64,000 nt of DNA from Strigamia acuminata (lineage: Eukaryota > Arthropoda > Chilopoda > Geophilomorpha > Linotaeniidae), in the NCBI GenBank assembly GCA_949358305.1, contig OX442314.1:56615369-56679368 (forward strand), written 5' to 3'. This document shows, piece by piece, positions 1 through 10,601 of the stretch (position 1 is its first letter; each line of letters begins with the position of its first letter). Under the pieces are notes generated by a model. It did not search any database and had not been told where the DNA came from. It saw only the letters and a program-made list of their open reading frames with translations. Position numbers and translations under genes: made by a program.

Positions 1-692
1 TTGAACAACGCTTAATTAAATCCATCGTCGTTAAAAGCATTTCCTTCGCCAATACGCCATAGCAAATAGTATGTGATCGCACATCTGAGTGTCTTTTTGC
101 TCATCTAGCAAAATTGTTTAATTTGCATACAAATTGTAATTTAATGCGAATAAATATAATATTGAATTTTTTTTCTTAAATTAAGAGTATTTATTTATTT
201 ATTGATTGGAACAAAACCGAATGAAATAATAAGATGTGACTGTACAAGAATGAAAAAACATTTAGCAAAGTTAAAAATGAACTAACGAACTAATAAAGCA
301 TGATTGACCGTCAGCTGTTGTCATCCGACGGACGCGACAGTCTTCAGCTGACGGCCACGACATTCGACAGTTGACGGTCGACAGTCGACGTACGACGTCC
401 GACGGCCGTCAGCCATCGACTGTCGACCGTCGCGCAGATCGAAAAGTGAACGAGGACACGGACAAATCATTTTCTCAAACGAGCCTAGTGTGTATTTAAA
501 ACGCTTACAAAGTGAGTGGGAAATTTGAAGCACTTCGGAGTGTTGCGGTCAAGGAAGTTAAAGAGGCAAATAATGCACTAATTTCATGTTTTTATTCCAA
601 TTTCGAATGAATTCTAGCAGTTTTAAATTGTTTATTGCGGTTTTAAAATATTGGAATATAATGTTTATTATGTAAAAAAAGAAAATGACATC
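1..692. other. AT-rich non-coding DNA
   Basis: No supportable gene. The stretch is AT-rich apart from a short GC-rich block at about 305-436, described separately. A 70-codon frame on the minus strand across that block is a by-product of its GTCGAC-rich composition and is not called. Confidence 0.6.
305..436. repeat. GTCGAC-rich inverted repeat cluster
   Basis: A GC-rich island in AT-rich DNA made of many degenerate copies of GTCGAC and GACGGTC words. A perfect 16-bp inverted repeat joins 373-388 (GACGGTCGACAGTCGA) to 416-431, and weaker inverted words surround it. It could form a hairpin. Its origin is unknown. Confidence 0.6.
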
Positions 693-2552
693 TTAGAGAA
701 AAATTCTGAGCACGCTAACCACGCGACCACGGCAGAAGGGGCAATGAGGTCTTCTACCCACACGCTGAACTCCCGCGGCATCCGTATATTCTCCACGCAT
801 CACCCGCTCACTGCAAGGCAAGCAGCAGTGGCCATGTGCACATGGCAGAAAAATGGCATTCTTTCTGGCAGTTAGACATATTATGCAGTTCATGTCGTCT
901 GCATCTCGTGGAGCAACTACAGGTGGTACTACATTTGCATCTCGTGGCGCAACTACAGGTGGTACTACATTTGCATCTCGCACACGGGCGCGCGTGTTTG
1001 GGCGTGGCCGAGCAACAGGCATTGGTGCGGGTACAACAATCGGTGCGGGTACAACAATCGGTGCGGGTACAACAATCGGTGCGAGCACAGGAATCGGTGC
1101 TGGCAAAATAACATTCGCACGAACCTCATTACGCCTAGCGGTGCGCTGTTGCGCCCTCGTCATGCCATCGAACCGGGGTGCGACATTCATGAGATGTGAT
1201 AACACCTCTGGGATGGTTTTCAGGTTATCTCGATACTGCGCAATTACACGGCGAATCCTGCGGTCGGTGTAGGCATACTTCAGGCGGCGATCTCGGTTGG
1301 GCAAGTTTCCCATATGGATCAAGTCGTAGTCACGGCATGCCTGATGTTCGATACGTCGGATGAAATCTAAGAAAACCCACAAATTCGGATGGCTCGTTTT
1401 GATTTGGCGATAAAGAGCAGCATGGTACGATTCCACTGCATTGTTTGTACGCCGGTGTTGTCCGTGGACCGAAATTCGCTCAACACCCACGCGCTGAATC
1501 CACGTGTCGTTTACATAGTCCAGGAACAGGAAAATCAAACGATTGTAAGCTTCTATGAGATCTGTTTCGATGAACTCTTGTCGGATGATTTCGTAACCCT
1601 CGACTATGTCATCTGGTTTCAGAAATGGTAGTGCCATTGCTTTTTTAACGATGCTTTTGATCTCAACCACAGTTCGGTATTCTCTTATCATTCGCAGACT
1701 TTGAACTTTCCTCCAGAGAGCCTGGCAATAGTGGAAGTAGCAGCCGTGGTGCCGGGCATTAGGCAGCTGTTGGTGAATGGCTGGCAGCAAGCCTGTCTCG
1801 AAGTCGGTGATAATGGTTAGGTCCTGAGCTCGCATTAAGTTAAGGCTCTTTGCATACCGTAGCAAAGTCTCGTACGCAGCCTGGGTCTTGCCTGTCATAA
1901 GCACAAACAGAACAGGCAGTGCAAATCCGTTCGTAATAGCGAATATGGTGAACAGTTGGTAATAAGGTAACGGAACAACTGTAAATGTCCCATCCATCTG
2001 GTAAAGCGTAGCATTCGTCGCGGCAGTGACCATTCGAGGCCCTGCGAAAACTAACATCTCTACATCACCCGCAACCAGTCGCTCTCGAAAAAAAATCTCT
2101 TCTCCAATCGTTTGGCCATGCATTATTTCGGGTAACAGCTGGGCTAACTCCTCTGAAGTGTCAGGCAATACTGGGAAATTCAGACGCCGCCTCTTTGCCA
2201 TTCCCGACTCCGCAGACCTGAATGATGTCGTTGCTTCAGGGATCTCTAAACCAGCGGCATGGTAAATGGTGCGTAAGCTAACTGAAGGTTCTTCTTCAGC
2301 ACGTGTTTTAACGACAACTGCAAACTGCCTGTTTGCTACATCTACGTGTGCATCCAGATGTGCTAAATTATGTTCTTTTGAAATTAGTGATTCATTTGTG
2401 ATTGTTTGCAAAATCGCCCTTCCACTACAAGCTCTGTCATTGCACGACAGGTATGCTTTATTGTCCTTTGAGGAATCGCGCCTATAGAGTAGTCCATCTA
2501 TTAAATACAGCTTAGAATTCTTTCGGAATCCTTCGATGATAGTGGCTTGCAT
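693..2552 (-). CDS. MULE transposase-like protein with FLYWCH-like N-terminus and C-terminal RING finger
   Basis: A single 619-residue frame without introns. The first ~70 residues carry a Cys/His pattern (SCNDRACSG, then HNLAHLDAH) typical of the FLYWCH-like zinc domain found before MULE transposases. The centre has the MULE core: MDGTF, then an ITDFETG acidic site about 60 residues on, then HHGCYFHYCQALW. This indicates descent from a DDE transposase that would act on DNA in the nucleus. A repeated Ala/Val/Pro linker of about 60 residues follows. The last ~65 residues form a RING finger (CIIC...CAHGHCCLPC...CPFC) of the type seen in E3 ubiquitin ligases. MULE plus RING is unusual. No terminal inverted repeats were found around the gene, so it may be a domesticated or immobilised copy. 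The start is the first ATG of the frame, at 2552. The frame is intact, so recent selection or recent arrival are both possible. Confidence 0.8.
   Translation of the reverse strand: MQATIIEGFRKNSKLYLIDGLLYRRDSSKDNKAYLSCNDRACSGRAILQTITNESLISKEHNLAHLDAHVDVANRQFAVVVKTRAEEEPSVSLRTIYHAAGLEIPEATTSFRSAESGMAKRRRLNFPVLPDTSEELAQLLPEIMHGQTIGEEIFFRERLVAGDVEMLVFAGPRMVTAATNATLYQMDGTFTVVPLPYYQLFTIFAITNGFALPVLFVLMTGKTQAAYETLLRYAKSLNLMRAQDLTIITDFETGLLPAIHQQLPNARHHGCYFHYCQALWRKVQSLRMIREYRTVVEIKSIVKKAMALPFLKPDDIVEGYEIIRQEFIETDLIEAYNRLIFLFLDYVNDTWIQRVGVERISVHGQHRRTNNAVESYHAALYRQIKTSHPNLWVFLDFIRRIEHQACRDYDLIHMGNLPNRDRRLKYAYTDRRIRRVIAQYRDNLKTIPEVLSHLMNVAPRFDGMTRAQQRTARRNEVRANVILPAPIPVLAPIVVPAPIVVPAPIVVPAPMPVARPRPNTRARVRDANVVPPVVAPRDANVVPPVVAPRDADDMNCIICLTARKNAIFLPCAHGHCCLPCSERVMRGEYTDAAGVQRVGRRPHCPFCRGRVVSVLRIFL
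901..1106 (-). repeat. In-frame minisatellites inside the MULE-RING gene
   Basis: Two tandem arrays lie in the linker coding region. One is two copies of a 36-bp unit at 901-972. The other is about four and a half copies of an 18-bp unit at 1018-1106. Both unit lengths are multiples of three, so the frame stays open; on the coding strand they give repeated RDANVVPPVVAP and APIVVP peptides. Copy number here is likely to vary between individuals. Confidence 0.85.
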
Positions 2553-2807
2553 GTCTGTATTTGATATTGATATCCGCTGTAAAATTAAAAGAATTAATAA
2601 AGAATTAATAAATTAAAAATTTACAAAATAACATCACAAAGCCTCATGTAAATCTTTTGAGAATTCAATTTGATTCAAAAACATTTTTTTAAAAACTCAA
2701 TTTAATTCAAAATTGATGAAAAATTCAATTTTATTTTTAAAAAAAACCGCAAAAAAATGAGTTTTATTCAAAAAACGATGGAAAAAAATTCAAATCTCTT
2801 CAAAATC
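2553..2807. other. AT-rich degenerate repeat, upstream of the MULE gene
   Basis: Very AT-rich DNA with many degenerate copies of a word like AACTCAATTTAATTCAAAA. It should hold the promoter of the minus-strand MULE-RING gene, but no clear TATA box or other site stands out. Confidence 0.4.
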
Positions 2808-3684
2808 CTTTAAGGTCATAGGAAGAGCAATAAAAAATTTCTCTCATAGCTTTGAAATAACCTTAAAAAAGGTTATGTACCCATTTTAAATGAATAACTT
2901 TTAGCCGCATGGCAGATGCAATGTAATCTAACTTTCGAATTTCGAATGAAAAATCTTAAAAACGCATAATTAAGATACACTTTTCGCTCCTCTCAGGGCC
3001 GTTTCTACCTATGAGGCAAAGAGGCGGCCTTGGTAAAGTTACTTACCACGGCATGGCCACCTGGCGGCCGCCTCTTCGCCTCATAGGTAGAAACGGCCCT
3101 GGCTCCTCTTTTCAATAAATCAAATCAAATCTAAAAGTTTTCCGATTAAATGTATCAAACAAAAAAAAACAACCAATTTACGAACGAATCAACGCGCATT
3201 ACAGTGCAGCCGTCTCGCTGTCTCCTAGCAACCGGCGACGGCTTTGTAGCGGAAAATGCAAAACTATTAGATTTTTGATTGTCGTTAATACAAATTACAG
3301 TATTATTTATTTTTATATTTTTGTTGTTGAGCTATCTTACGCGAATTTGATCATTTTTGATCGAATTTTGGCGGGATTTGGTTTGTTGTTGCTCTATTTT
3401 GGCCAAAAATTTTATTTTTTATTTAATTACTGTATCTTCTTTTATTTCGGTGTTTTATTTAGGGACAGAGGGACAGGATTTAGAAGTCTAATATGTAATG
3501 CTTCCCTGCATTACAGATGTTTAGTTGTTTAACTCGTTAAAAGTTAAAAACCGATTCTGTAATCAAGTTTTTGAAATCGGAATTTGGTAATTTAGAATTG
3601 AATGCGCCTAATTTATTTTGATTTAACATGGTTATTTCAAAGCTATGAGAGAAATTTTTTATTTCTTTTCCTATGATCTTTAAA
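2808..3684. mobile_element. 877-bp non-autonomous element with ~55-bp terminal inverted repeats
   Basis: The left arm at 2808-2862 and the right arm at 3630-3684 are inverted copies of each other with only a few differences; the outer ends read CTTTAAGGTCATAGG and CCTATGATCTTTAAAG. No transposase frame lies between them, so this looks like a non-autonomous DNA transposon. No clear target-site duplication is visible, so the exact ends and superfamily are open. A hAT MITE sits inside it at 2994-3101. Confidence 0.6.
2994..3101. mobile_element. 108-bp hAT-type MITE with 8-bp target duplication
   Basis: The terminal inverted repeats are 36 bp (2994-3029 and 3066-3101) with one mismatch and start CAGGGCCGTTTCTACC. 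The flanks carry an exact 8-bp direct duplication, GCTCCTCT, at 2986-2993 and 3102-3109. A CAGGGNC terminus with an 8-bp duplication is the signature of the hAT superfamily. The element is almost all hairpin, with a ~36-bp centre and no coding capacity, so it would depend on an enzyme supplied elsewhere. It lies inside the 877-bp inverted-repeat element and is therefore younger. Confidence 0.9.
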
Positions 3685-3835
3685 GAAAAAATTCCGTTGG
3701 CAGAGTTTACAATTACGTCATAATGACGTGAAATTTAGTTAACATACAATTCTGGATGAATTGTAAGAATTTCTTTATACTAAAGTAGAAAATAACCAAG
3801 AGAATAGCAGCAGTAAGTTCTACCAGAAGAAATGA

Positions 3836-4222
3836 AACAAAAAAATATATTTTTAGACTTTTGTGAGGCCATAGGATGACCTCACGTCTGTGCGATGACC
3901 TTGCGCCTGGGGCGAACACCTGCCACGTAGCGCACCTGTCGGTGTCGTTTGATGACGTCGCGTCAAGCCAACCAATTGAAGAAGTCGTAACATTTTAAGT
4001 TCGAGAATTGTTTTGTTTACTTTTTAATTGTAAAGAGCTCGAATAAATCAGTTTGTGCACATTTTCCAACCAGAACAGTTGTCAATTCTCTTGTCAGCCG
4101 CTCTCTCATTGCTAACAACTTTAAAATATAAGTTTTCAAAATATAGACTAAGTTTTTTTTTAAAAAGCGTCTAATATTTTAGCTAAGTTATATTTTAAAG
4201 TCTAAAAATATATTTTTTTGTT
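3836..4222. repeat. Palindromic element with 35-bp arms, split by a solo LTR
   Basis: The left arm is in two pieces, 3836-3861 and 4123-4131, which together are the exact reverse complement of the right arm at 4188-4222. The gap between the pieces is the solo LTR plus one copy of its target duplication. The palindrome therefore existed before the LTR inserted. Without the LTR it spans about 126 bp, MITE-sized. Confidence 0.8.
3862..4117 (+). mobile_element. Solo LTR, 256 bp, with 5-bp target duplication
   Basis: The sequence starts TGTGAGGCC and ends GCTAACA, the TG...CA pattern of LTRs. It is flanked by a 5-bp direct duplication, ACTTT, at 3857-3861 and 4118-4122. An AATAAA polyadenylation signal at 4042-4047 sets the orientation as plus. 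No internal retroelement sequence is attached, so it is the product of LTR-LTR recombination. A 5-bp duplication fits BEL/Pao, Copia or some Gypsy families; the family cannot be told from 256 bp. Confidence 0.85.
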
Positions 4223-4514
4223 CCAAGCCGGCCTCGCAATCAAACCGTATCAAACATTTTATGCATAGCAAAAGATTGTGGTCACAAAGTCATTACCTTA
4301 AAAAGAATTGAAATGCGCGAGTTGCTTCTAATGAAAACTTCCTACTATTCCACGGCTTAGTACAGAAATAAATAGTCTTTTGGACAGAATGACTATTGCT
4401 GAATAATGTGACTTCACTTAAATTCCTTAAAAAAAAAAAAAAAAAAAAAAATATTATAAAAAAATAAATAAATAAAAAAAAAATCACGTGAAAATTGATT
4501 AAAAAATGTGGGTG

Positions 4515-4572
4515 AAAGGTGCCCCGAAAAAACCTCAAGCCCCGGGCCCCCGAAAAGCTAGATCCGCCCCTG
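4515..4572. mobile_element. hAT-like terminal fragment
   Basis: The right edge, 4553-4572, is AAAAGCTAGATCCGCCCCTG, the reverse of a CAGGGGCGGATCTAGC terminus that is common among hAT elements. An 8-bp direct repeat TGTGGGTG flanks the 58-bp segment at 4507-4514 and 4573-4580, as hAT insertion would produce, but the left edge does not match the right one. It is either an internally deleted copy that lost its left inverted repeat or a chance arrangement. Confidence 0.5.
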
Positions 4573-4717
4573 TGTGGGTGATTAGAAAATTTGCTGATGA
4601 AAAATTAATCTGGAAATTGATCAAATTAATCGATTTATTGATTTTTTTAAATTTTTACTCGATTAATTTGATGTTTTGTGTGGCGAGTTTGTCGAATAAT
4701 ATCTCGGCGACATCGCT

Positions 4718-4998
4718 TTGCATTAAATCCACGGAAATCAATAAAAATCCACTGAAAATCAGTATAAATCCACTGAAGATCTGTATAAATTCCCTGAAAA
4801 TCAGGAATACTGTATTTCAATGAAATCAGTAGTGAAAATCAAGAATATTTCAATGAAATCAATGAAAATTATTAATATATCAATGAAATCACTATAAATC
4901 GAAAATATCTCAAATGAAATCAGAGAAAAAAAGGAATAATTAAATGAAATCAGTAAAATTAATCTTTGCAGTGTCAATATGAAATCAGTGAAAATCGT
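4718..4998. repeat. Degenerate tandem repeat built on TTTCAATGAAATCAGTGAAAATC
   Basis: About eight to ten diverged copies of a 30-40-bp unit containing AATGAAATCA and GAAAATCA words run head to tail. Spacing is irregular and no frame is conserved, so this is an old AT-rich minisatellite. It lies inside the 1.68-kb inverted-repeat element. Confidence 0.65.
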
Positions 4999-5805
4999 TT
5001 GCAATCGAATGCGGCCGTGAGTCACTCCAGAGGTAGGGGTGGTAGGGGAGGTCACTGCACATGTGACCACAAATTAGTTTAGGTGTAGAGAAGAAATAAA
5101 CAAGTGAATAAGGATTAATATCCGACTTCGTAACAATCGACAATGTGATTTGATAGGTGAATGTGATCAAAATAACATGTTGAGCCAACACAAGTGTGTG
5201 ACATTTAAGAGATAAACATATTTATTAAGAACTAATTAATAATCTAATAAAACCATATCCAATATATATATATGTATATATATATAACAAGAATCACGAA
5301 GTACTGTGATGCGCGTTTACAAAGCCTCCAATAAGGGGTTGAGATTCCTAAATTCGAAGAGAATTCAAGAAAATACACGATTCTGAGTTAATATTATCAG
5401 ACGTCTCACTAATGTAACAACTCGAAGCTATTCAACAGGGTAAGAAACAATACAATAAATTTCTTACCGTCAATGGAGAGTTCGAATCGAGTTTTTCAGT
5501 GGTCGTCCTAAATTTGCGTTCAGTTTGCGAAGGAGTGGATCTTTGGGTGCACGTTGGTACGCACGCAGAAGATACTTCGAAAAGTGAGGAGAATCGGAAA
5601 ATTTGGGTCTTTATAACCTTTGAGTTACACAAAGGAAAGGGGTATTTTCGTAGATCTAAATTATGTTAATTGAAATAATTGCCTGTCTGGCGACATTGGG
5701 TCGGCAAAGGGAAAGTTTGCATAAAGGACAGGAAACTTTGAAACAATAGGGATTAGACTTGGCACATAGGTGCTACATTTTTTGAGTTAGGACTAAAAGG
5801 CAAGA
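4999..5805. other. Non-coding interior of the inverted-repeat element
   Basis: No gene is supported. A short TA microsatellite lies at about 5263-5287. AATAAA-like words on both strands and a 66-codon minus frame at 5432-5632 do not amount to a gene. Confidence 0.45.
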
Positions 5806-5898
5806 AATTCTTTTTAAAGTAATGAATGACTTTGTGACAACTACCTTTTGCTTTGCAAAAAATGTTTGATACGGTTTGATGGCGAGGCCGGCTTGGAA

Positions 5899-7916
5899 GG
5901 CTTCGGGAACGAGTGCAAAGACTATGTGTGGCCCATTTAACATAAAATTAGGAGAGAAAGTAACAGGTTTAATAACGACAAATTTTTTTTAAGCAGTTAT
6001 AAACATTTTCATGCATTAAAGACCTTTTTTTAGGCAAGTTAGACCTTTTTTAGGCAAATCAATGCATTTTTAAGTTTATTCGTGTTAAAAGTTTATTTAC
6101 AAAATAAACACATACCTGATTATATTTACATTCGTATTGTATAATCAAAACCATGATACACTCATGTCCGCCCACGATACGTCGTTCCAACGTAGATTCA
6201 ATCGAACAGTGAAAAAACGACATGGCGACCTTCGAAAGAATTCGATTGCAACGTCAAAAACGATCGGTTATGTTTACACATGCCCAGAACCCAGAACCAG
6301 TTGTATTGATAATAAACATGGAAAACCGTAAGTTATTTGCTATTCTGGTTATTTATTCACGTTGCACATATTTCGTAGCTTATCTCGGTTAGGTTATTGT
6401 TAGGTTTAGCAATGTCTTGTTCCGACCGATTTATCTCGTTTAATGGCTTATAATTCAACCAAAAGTAGAATCGTCACAAACTGAACGAGATCGATATATT
6501 TTGTTTATCTCTAATTTATCTTCCACGAATTCAAAAATGTGCTGATGTATTCATAAATCAGTGGAATTATCAACTCTCGGGAAAATATTAATTTCTCCGT
6601 CGAATTTCTGCACTGACTTTTACATTTTTAATTTTGCCAACTACCCGGCAATTTCTCTCTCATTTATACAACTCTCCAAGATTTTCATGTGGATTTCCAA
6701 GTCGAAGAAATACTTGTCACCGATTGGCAAAAGCCTGCAATTGCTGCCTTCAATTTGATCGTCAAAATAAACCGACCGCTACATTTTCAATTCGAAATAA
6801 AAACACGAATTTTTATTCTGTGATGTTATCAAAAATTATCGTCGTTTCTTCATTTTTATAGAACTGCATGTGCAAGTCTGTGTCGCCCACGGGAGCGGTA
6901 AACCTCCTCCTACTGGATAAACTGCAATAAAACATGTGTCCTGTGCTCGAAACTGTCGGAAAATAGTCGAATGGTTTTTTGTTCTCATCCAAAAGCTATG
7001 GTCCCAAGTCGTGTTGTTTTCTCGTCGTCCACGTGTCTTATTTCCCAATTCAGTATAAGTATGACAAATTCCGCCAATTTATTGCGTTTCACCTTTAAAA
7101 CGAGACTCTCTAATTGTGTCAATGATGACCAAATGCATGTCCGTCTCCGACATCTGGTTCGTGTTCATTAGAACGAATATTTGAACAGCGATGATCGTTT
7201 CATCTTGGTTTTACATTTCCGCCATCTCAAAAACATTAAAAAAGTTATCCAGAGTGTCTAATACTGGTTGCAATACGTGTTCCAATACGTTCCAATATGT
7301 TGAATAAAACTTTTAATTGCATTTAGTCAACGGTTATAATTAATTCACGTAATTTGCTGTCTCGGCTTTAAGGTCGTTTCTTGAATCGAGGTTCATTACG
7401 CGTGGCTTTCCTGCCTCGCAACTTACGAGGATATCACTTTTCGATGCCGCGTCTCATTTCCCACGAAATCGGACGATGCTCTTATCGTGTCTACTTCTTC
7501 GACGTTTGTTTCAAATTCTTTTTTTTTCAATCAGCTTAGCAGCTAGTTCTTTCTTCAACATTTGATCATGTTTTTATTTTTATTAAAATAGACAATTTTG
7601 CCTTCATTTTCCGGCCGTCAATCATGTTGGAATGAAAAAATCGATGAAAAAATTAAAATATATGTTTTTATTCAATTGAAAGAAAAATACATCAAATTTA
7701 AAATAAGGAAGTACAATTTTTCAAAAATATTAAATATTTTTTGTATAATTATTCGTTTTCAAAATAGATCTTGATCATGTCCATATGCAGGCACTGCTGT
7801 CCTCCCAATCGTACTTTCTACAAGTATATTTGAGAAAAAAAAATTAAAATGAAAAGTAATACAAATCTTACACAGTTTGCCTTTTCCTATAAATAGTTTT
7901 AACAGTAAGCAAACTT
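5899..7916. other. AT-rich intergenic DNA
   Basis: No reading frame above 75 codons and no recognisable protein or RNA gene. TTTTTAGGCAAAT and AATGCATTTTT words at about 6030-6075 recur at 8700-8760, so part of this stretch is probably old repeat. Confidence 0.45.
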
Positions 7917-8648
7917 ACAAATTGAAATCTGCGTGTAAAAATGCATTTTTTCGTGCTATTTTAATGCAAAATTGTCAGTACGAAACTAAACAGCGCATGA
8001 TTGGCCAAAACAAACCATAAATGGAACAATTCCTAAACGTATCCACATTAATCAGAATGTAAATCGGTTAAAAGTGTTAAAAACCATCAAAAATTCACAT
8101 TTTCATAACAAATTCATCAAAATTCGAGCTCAAATCGATATTTTCCAACCAAAAATAACTTTTTTTCACATTTAAATCCATCAAAAACGTCAAAAAATCA
8201 AATCATTCGATCGGTTATCAAACCTCGATGAATGCGGAGAATTCTCTGCATTCTAGTGCAATAATTGCAATGTTCAATAATGAAACACTTCAGTTTCCTC
8301 ATCACCATCTTCACGATCAAATTTTGAATCAAGTGCCTACTATATTTTGGTGTTGCGAAACATTTCAAATACGTGGATGGCCCTACACTTGTAAAGTTCA
8401 ATGCGGCTTTTGTTTTTTTAGTGTTCCAAAACCCAGCTGGGTTGGAGAGTCCGATTGTATCTTAAAATTGAGTCCCGTTTCGGCAATCCGTATTTCATGT
8501 AGCATTGTAAACGAGAGAGATCAAATGGCTGGCTCAGATTAACATCATCATCTGCAGAAACCACTAGAAAACGTTTCTTTCGACAGACAAATTGCAATCT
8601 GCGTGTAAAAATGCATTTTTTTTGGGTCATTTTAATGCAAAATTGTCA
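7917..8648. repeat. Pair of ~61-bp direct repeats, 670 bp apart
   Basis: Positions 7917-7977 and 8587-8648 are near-identical direct copies sharing AATCTGCGTGTAAAAATGCA and TTTTAATGCAAAATTGTCA. Related AATGCATTTTTAGAC words follow at 8706-8750. The spacer has only short frames (up to 104 codons) without recognisable domains. They may be termini or internal repeats of an unrecognised dispersed element. Confidence 0.65.
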
Positions 8649-9944
8649 AAATTTGTGCAATCTCATTTGCAACGTTTCAGTCTTGTCGTAGTAAGCGACC
8701 TGGCGAAAATAAATGCATTTTTAGACATTTTTAGGCAAATAAATGCATTATCATGTGCTGCAATAGACTCTTTTTAGAGACAATCTACTTTACAAATGAA
8801 CTTTTTGGGATAAAAAATACTTTGCCAAAATAAAAACATTTTTTGCAAGACCCACAAGCCGGCTCTGCTTAATGAATAATAACATAGACAATATGTGATG
8901 AAAAGAATTAAACTTTTCAAAAACGTGTTGTTTGAAGCGATTAGGCGCCGCTTTCTACATTTCCGATTGCTGCTCTTGGGACAACAATGTTAAATCAGGC
9001 AGCTAGATTGGCTGTACCGCTTGCTGCTCCTGCGTGCAGAGCAGGTACTCCGCAATGCTTTGCGCGCTTCTACAAAAGCACCGTGCTCATTTCAATCCAA
9101 ATGATTATTAATTCAAATATTAGAAAAATTTCTAAAATTTATTTTATTAACACAAAAAAATCCATTCCATAATATAGAATAACAGAAGTTTTATTAACGG
9201 TTTTTTCGATCTCCTTTCCAAAAAGAAGCATTAATGTATAGACATAATAATTTACACAATATTAAAAATATGTATCTTCCATAAATTTCGGGTGCGTTGT
9301 CCGTCGTACTATCTTCGTTTTATGTTTGGTGAAGTAAACGTAATGTCCGGTGCTGTTACTCGATGCCTGTAACAAAAATTCATTTTAAAATTCATTTTTC
9401 ATTTATTTAAGCGTTTTTTGGACCCACACGGCATTGTTTATACAAGTTTCAAAATTTAAGCCAAAAGTATGAATTTTTGCACTTAAATGCACAGTTTTGT
9501 GCCTCAAATTGCTTTTTGTTTAATTTCAAACTTTTATTTCAGTAAAAATGTCGTGTAAATACGTTTTACGTGCTGCGTGAGGCGTTATATTTATATACAT
9601 ACAAGGTTACTCGCATCGATATCGAATGGAAAGTTTAACTTGACCTCGCACATGTGATTCCGTTCGATGCTGAGTCCGTTTGGGTTCTAAATTGTTGTGT
9701 AACACTGTTCATGTCCTGCTGGTCTCGAACTAATGAATTGTAGAATTTTCGGGTTCCTGAGGAACACGAGACGAGACGAACACGAGAATGGGAAGGAGAC
9801 GAGAACGTCTCAATAACGTTTTATTTTAAACAGCCAATAGGAGCTGACGATTGCACTACATAACCAGTTAGAATTACAAATAAAGATAACTTTGAATTAA
9901 AACCAGCAGCGTGTGTTGCGTGTGTTGCGGACCAGTCGGAGTCA
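8649..9944. other. AT-rich intergenic DNA
   Basis: Nothing gene-like. A self-complementary GAGACGAGAACGTCTC occurs near 9800 and an AATAAA word near 9880. Confidence 0.4.
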
Positions 9945-10450
9945 GCTAGCAATACGTTTTTGTAACCTACCAATTATAGCCAATATTGGCTTTAGCGCTG
10001 TGACATCCGTCTGGCATCACGTCCATAGTTCGTTTGCTTTAAATACTTTAAATACACACTCGGCTCGTTCAATTTCAATTATTATTTATTTTTTTAAGAC
10101 CTGAGAACCGACCAAACACTGCCCGCATTTGCGCGATCGAATGCAGCCAAACATCCGCCGCATTCGATCGCCCAAATACGGCCGGTGTTTGGCTGTATTC
10201 GATCGCCCAAATACGGCGGGTGTTTAGCTGTATTCGATCGCGCAAATGCGGCGGGTGTTTGGCTGTATTCGATCGCCCAAATACGGCGGGTGTTTAGCTG
10301 TATTCGATCGCGCAAATGCGGCATGTGTAAAAATCGATCAGCTAGCAATACGTTCTTGTAGCCTACCAATATTAGGCCAATATTGGCTTTAGCACTGTGA
10401 CATCCGGTCACCTCTCGCCTGGCATCACGTCCACAGTTCGTTTGCTTTAG
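9945..10450. repeat. ~105-bp direct repeats flanking the 35-bp satellite
   Basis: The block at 9945-10040 (TCAGCTAGCAATACGTTTTT through CGTTTGCTTTA) recurs at 10338-10450 with a few substitutions and small indels. A second pair, TTTAAATACACACTCGGCTC, occurs at about 10050 and 10568. The order block-tag-satellite-block-tag suggests a larger tandem unit of about 400-500 bp. Confidence 0.75.
10112..10328. repeat. 35-bp tandem satellite with an inverted first copy
   Basis: About five direct units of 35 bp (ATTCGATCGCCCAAATACGG core) alternate between CCCAAATAC and CGCAAATGC variants. They are preceded at 10112-10165 by copies in inverse orientation, making the array palindromic at its left end. 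Frames crossing it on the minus strand are open only because of the repeat. Confidence 0.85.
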
Positions 10451-10601
10451 GGAATCACGTCCACTCAACGTTCTGTTTAATTCGTCTTATTTAAACAGCA
10501 GAACTTTCTAAATAAATCAGTCGACCAGTTTAAACAAACCAAATCGTTCGCTCGTGACTCACAAGCACTTTAAATACACACTCGGCTCGTTCAATTTCAA
10601 T

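Larger units (their letters stand above)
4221..5898. mobile_element. 1.68-kb element bounded by ~90-bp inverted repeats
   Basis: The arm at 4221-4310 is the inverted copy of 5806-5898 at roughly 85-90% identity by eye, including CCAAGCCGGCCTCG at the outer end and CAAAGTCATT inside. No transposase frame was found between the arms, only AT-rich DNA, a degenerate tandem repeat and a hAT end. No target duplication was seen at the outer limits, so it may be a non-autonomous DNA element or two opposed copies of a shorter repeat. Confidence 0.55.

Noticed and set aside
4428-4452. Long A run as a LINE or SINE 3' tail
   Set aside because: No retroposon body or target duplication could be found next to it; several other A-rich runs occur nearby.
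5263-5287. TATATA run as a promoter
   Set aside because: It is a plain dinucleotide microsatellite, and no gene starts nearby.
10094-10468. Possible CRISPR-like array at 10.1-10.4 kb
   Set aside because: The 35-bp units are contiguous, without unique spacers, and the DNA is animal; it is a satellite.
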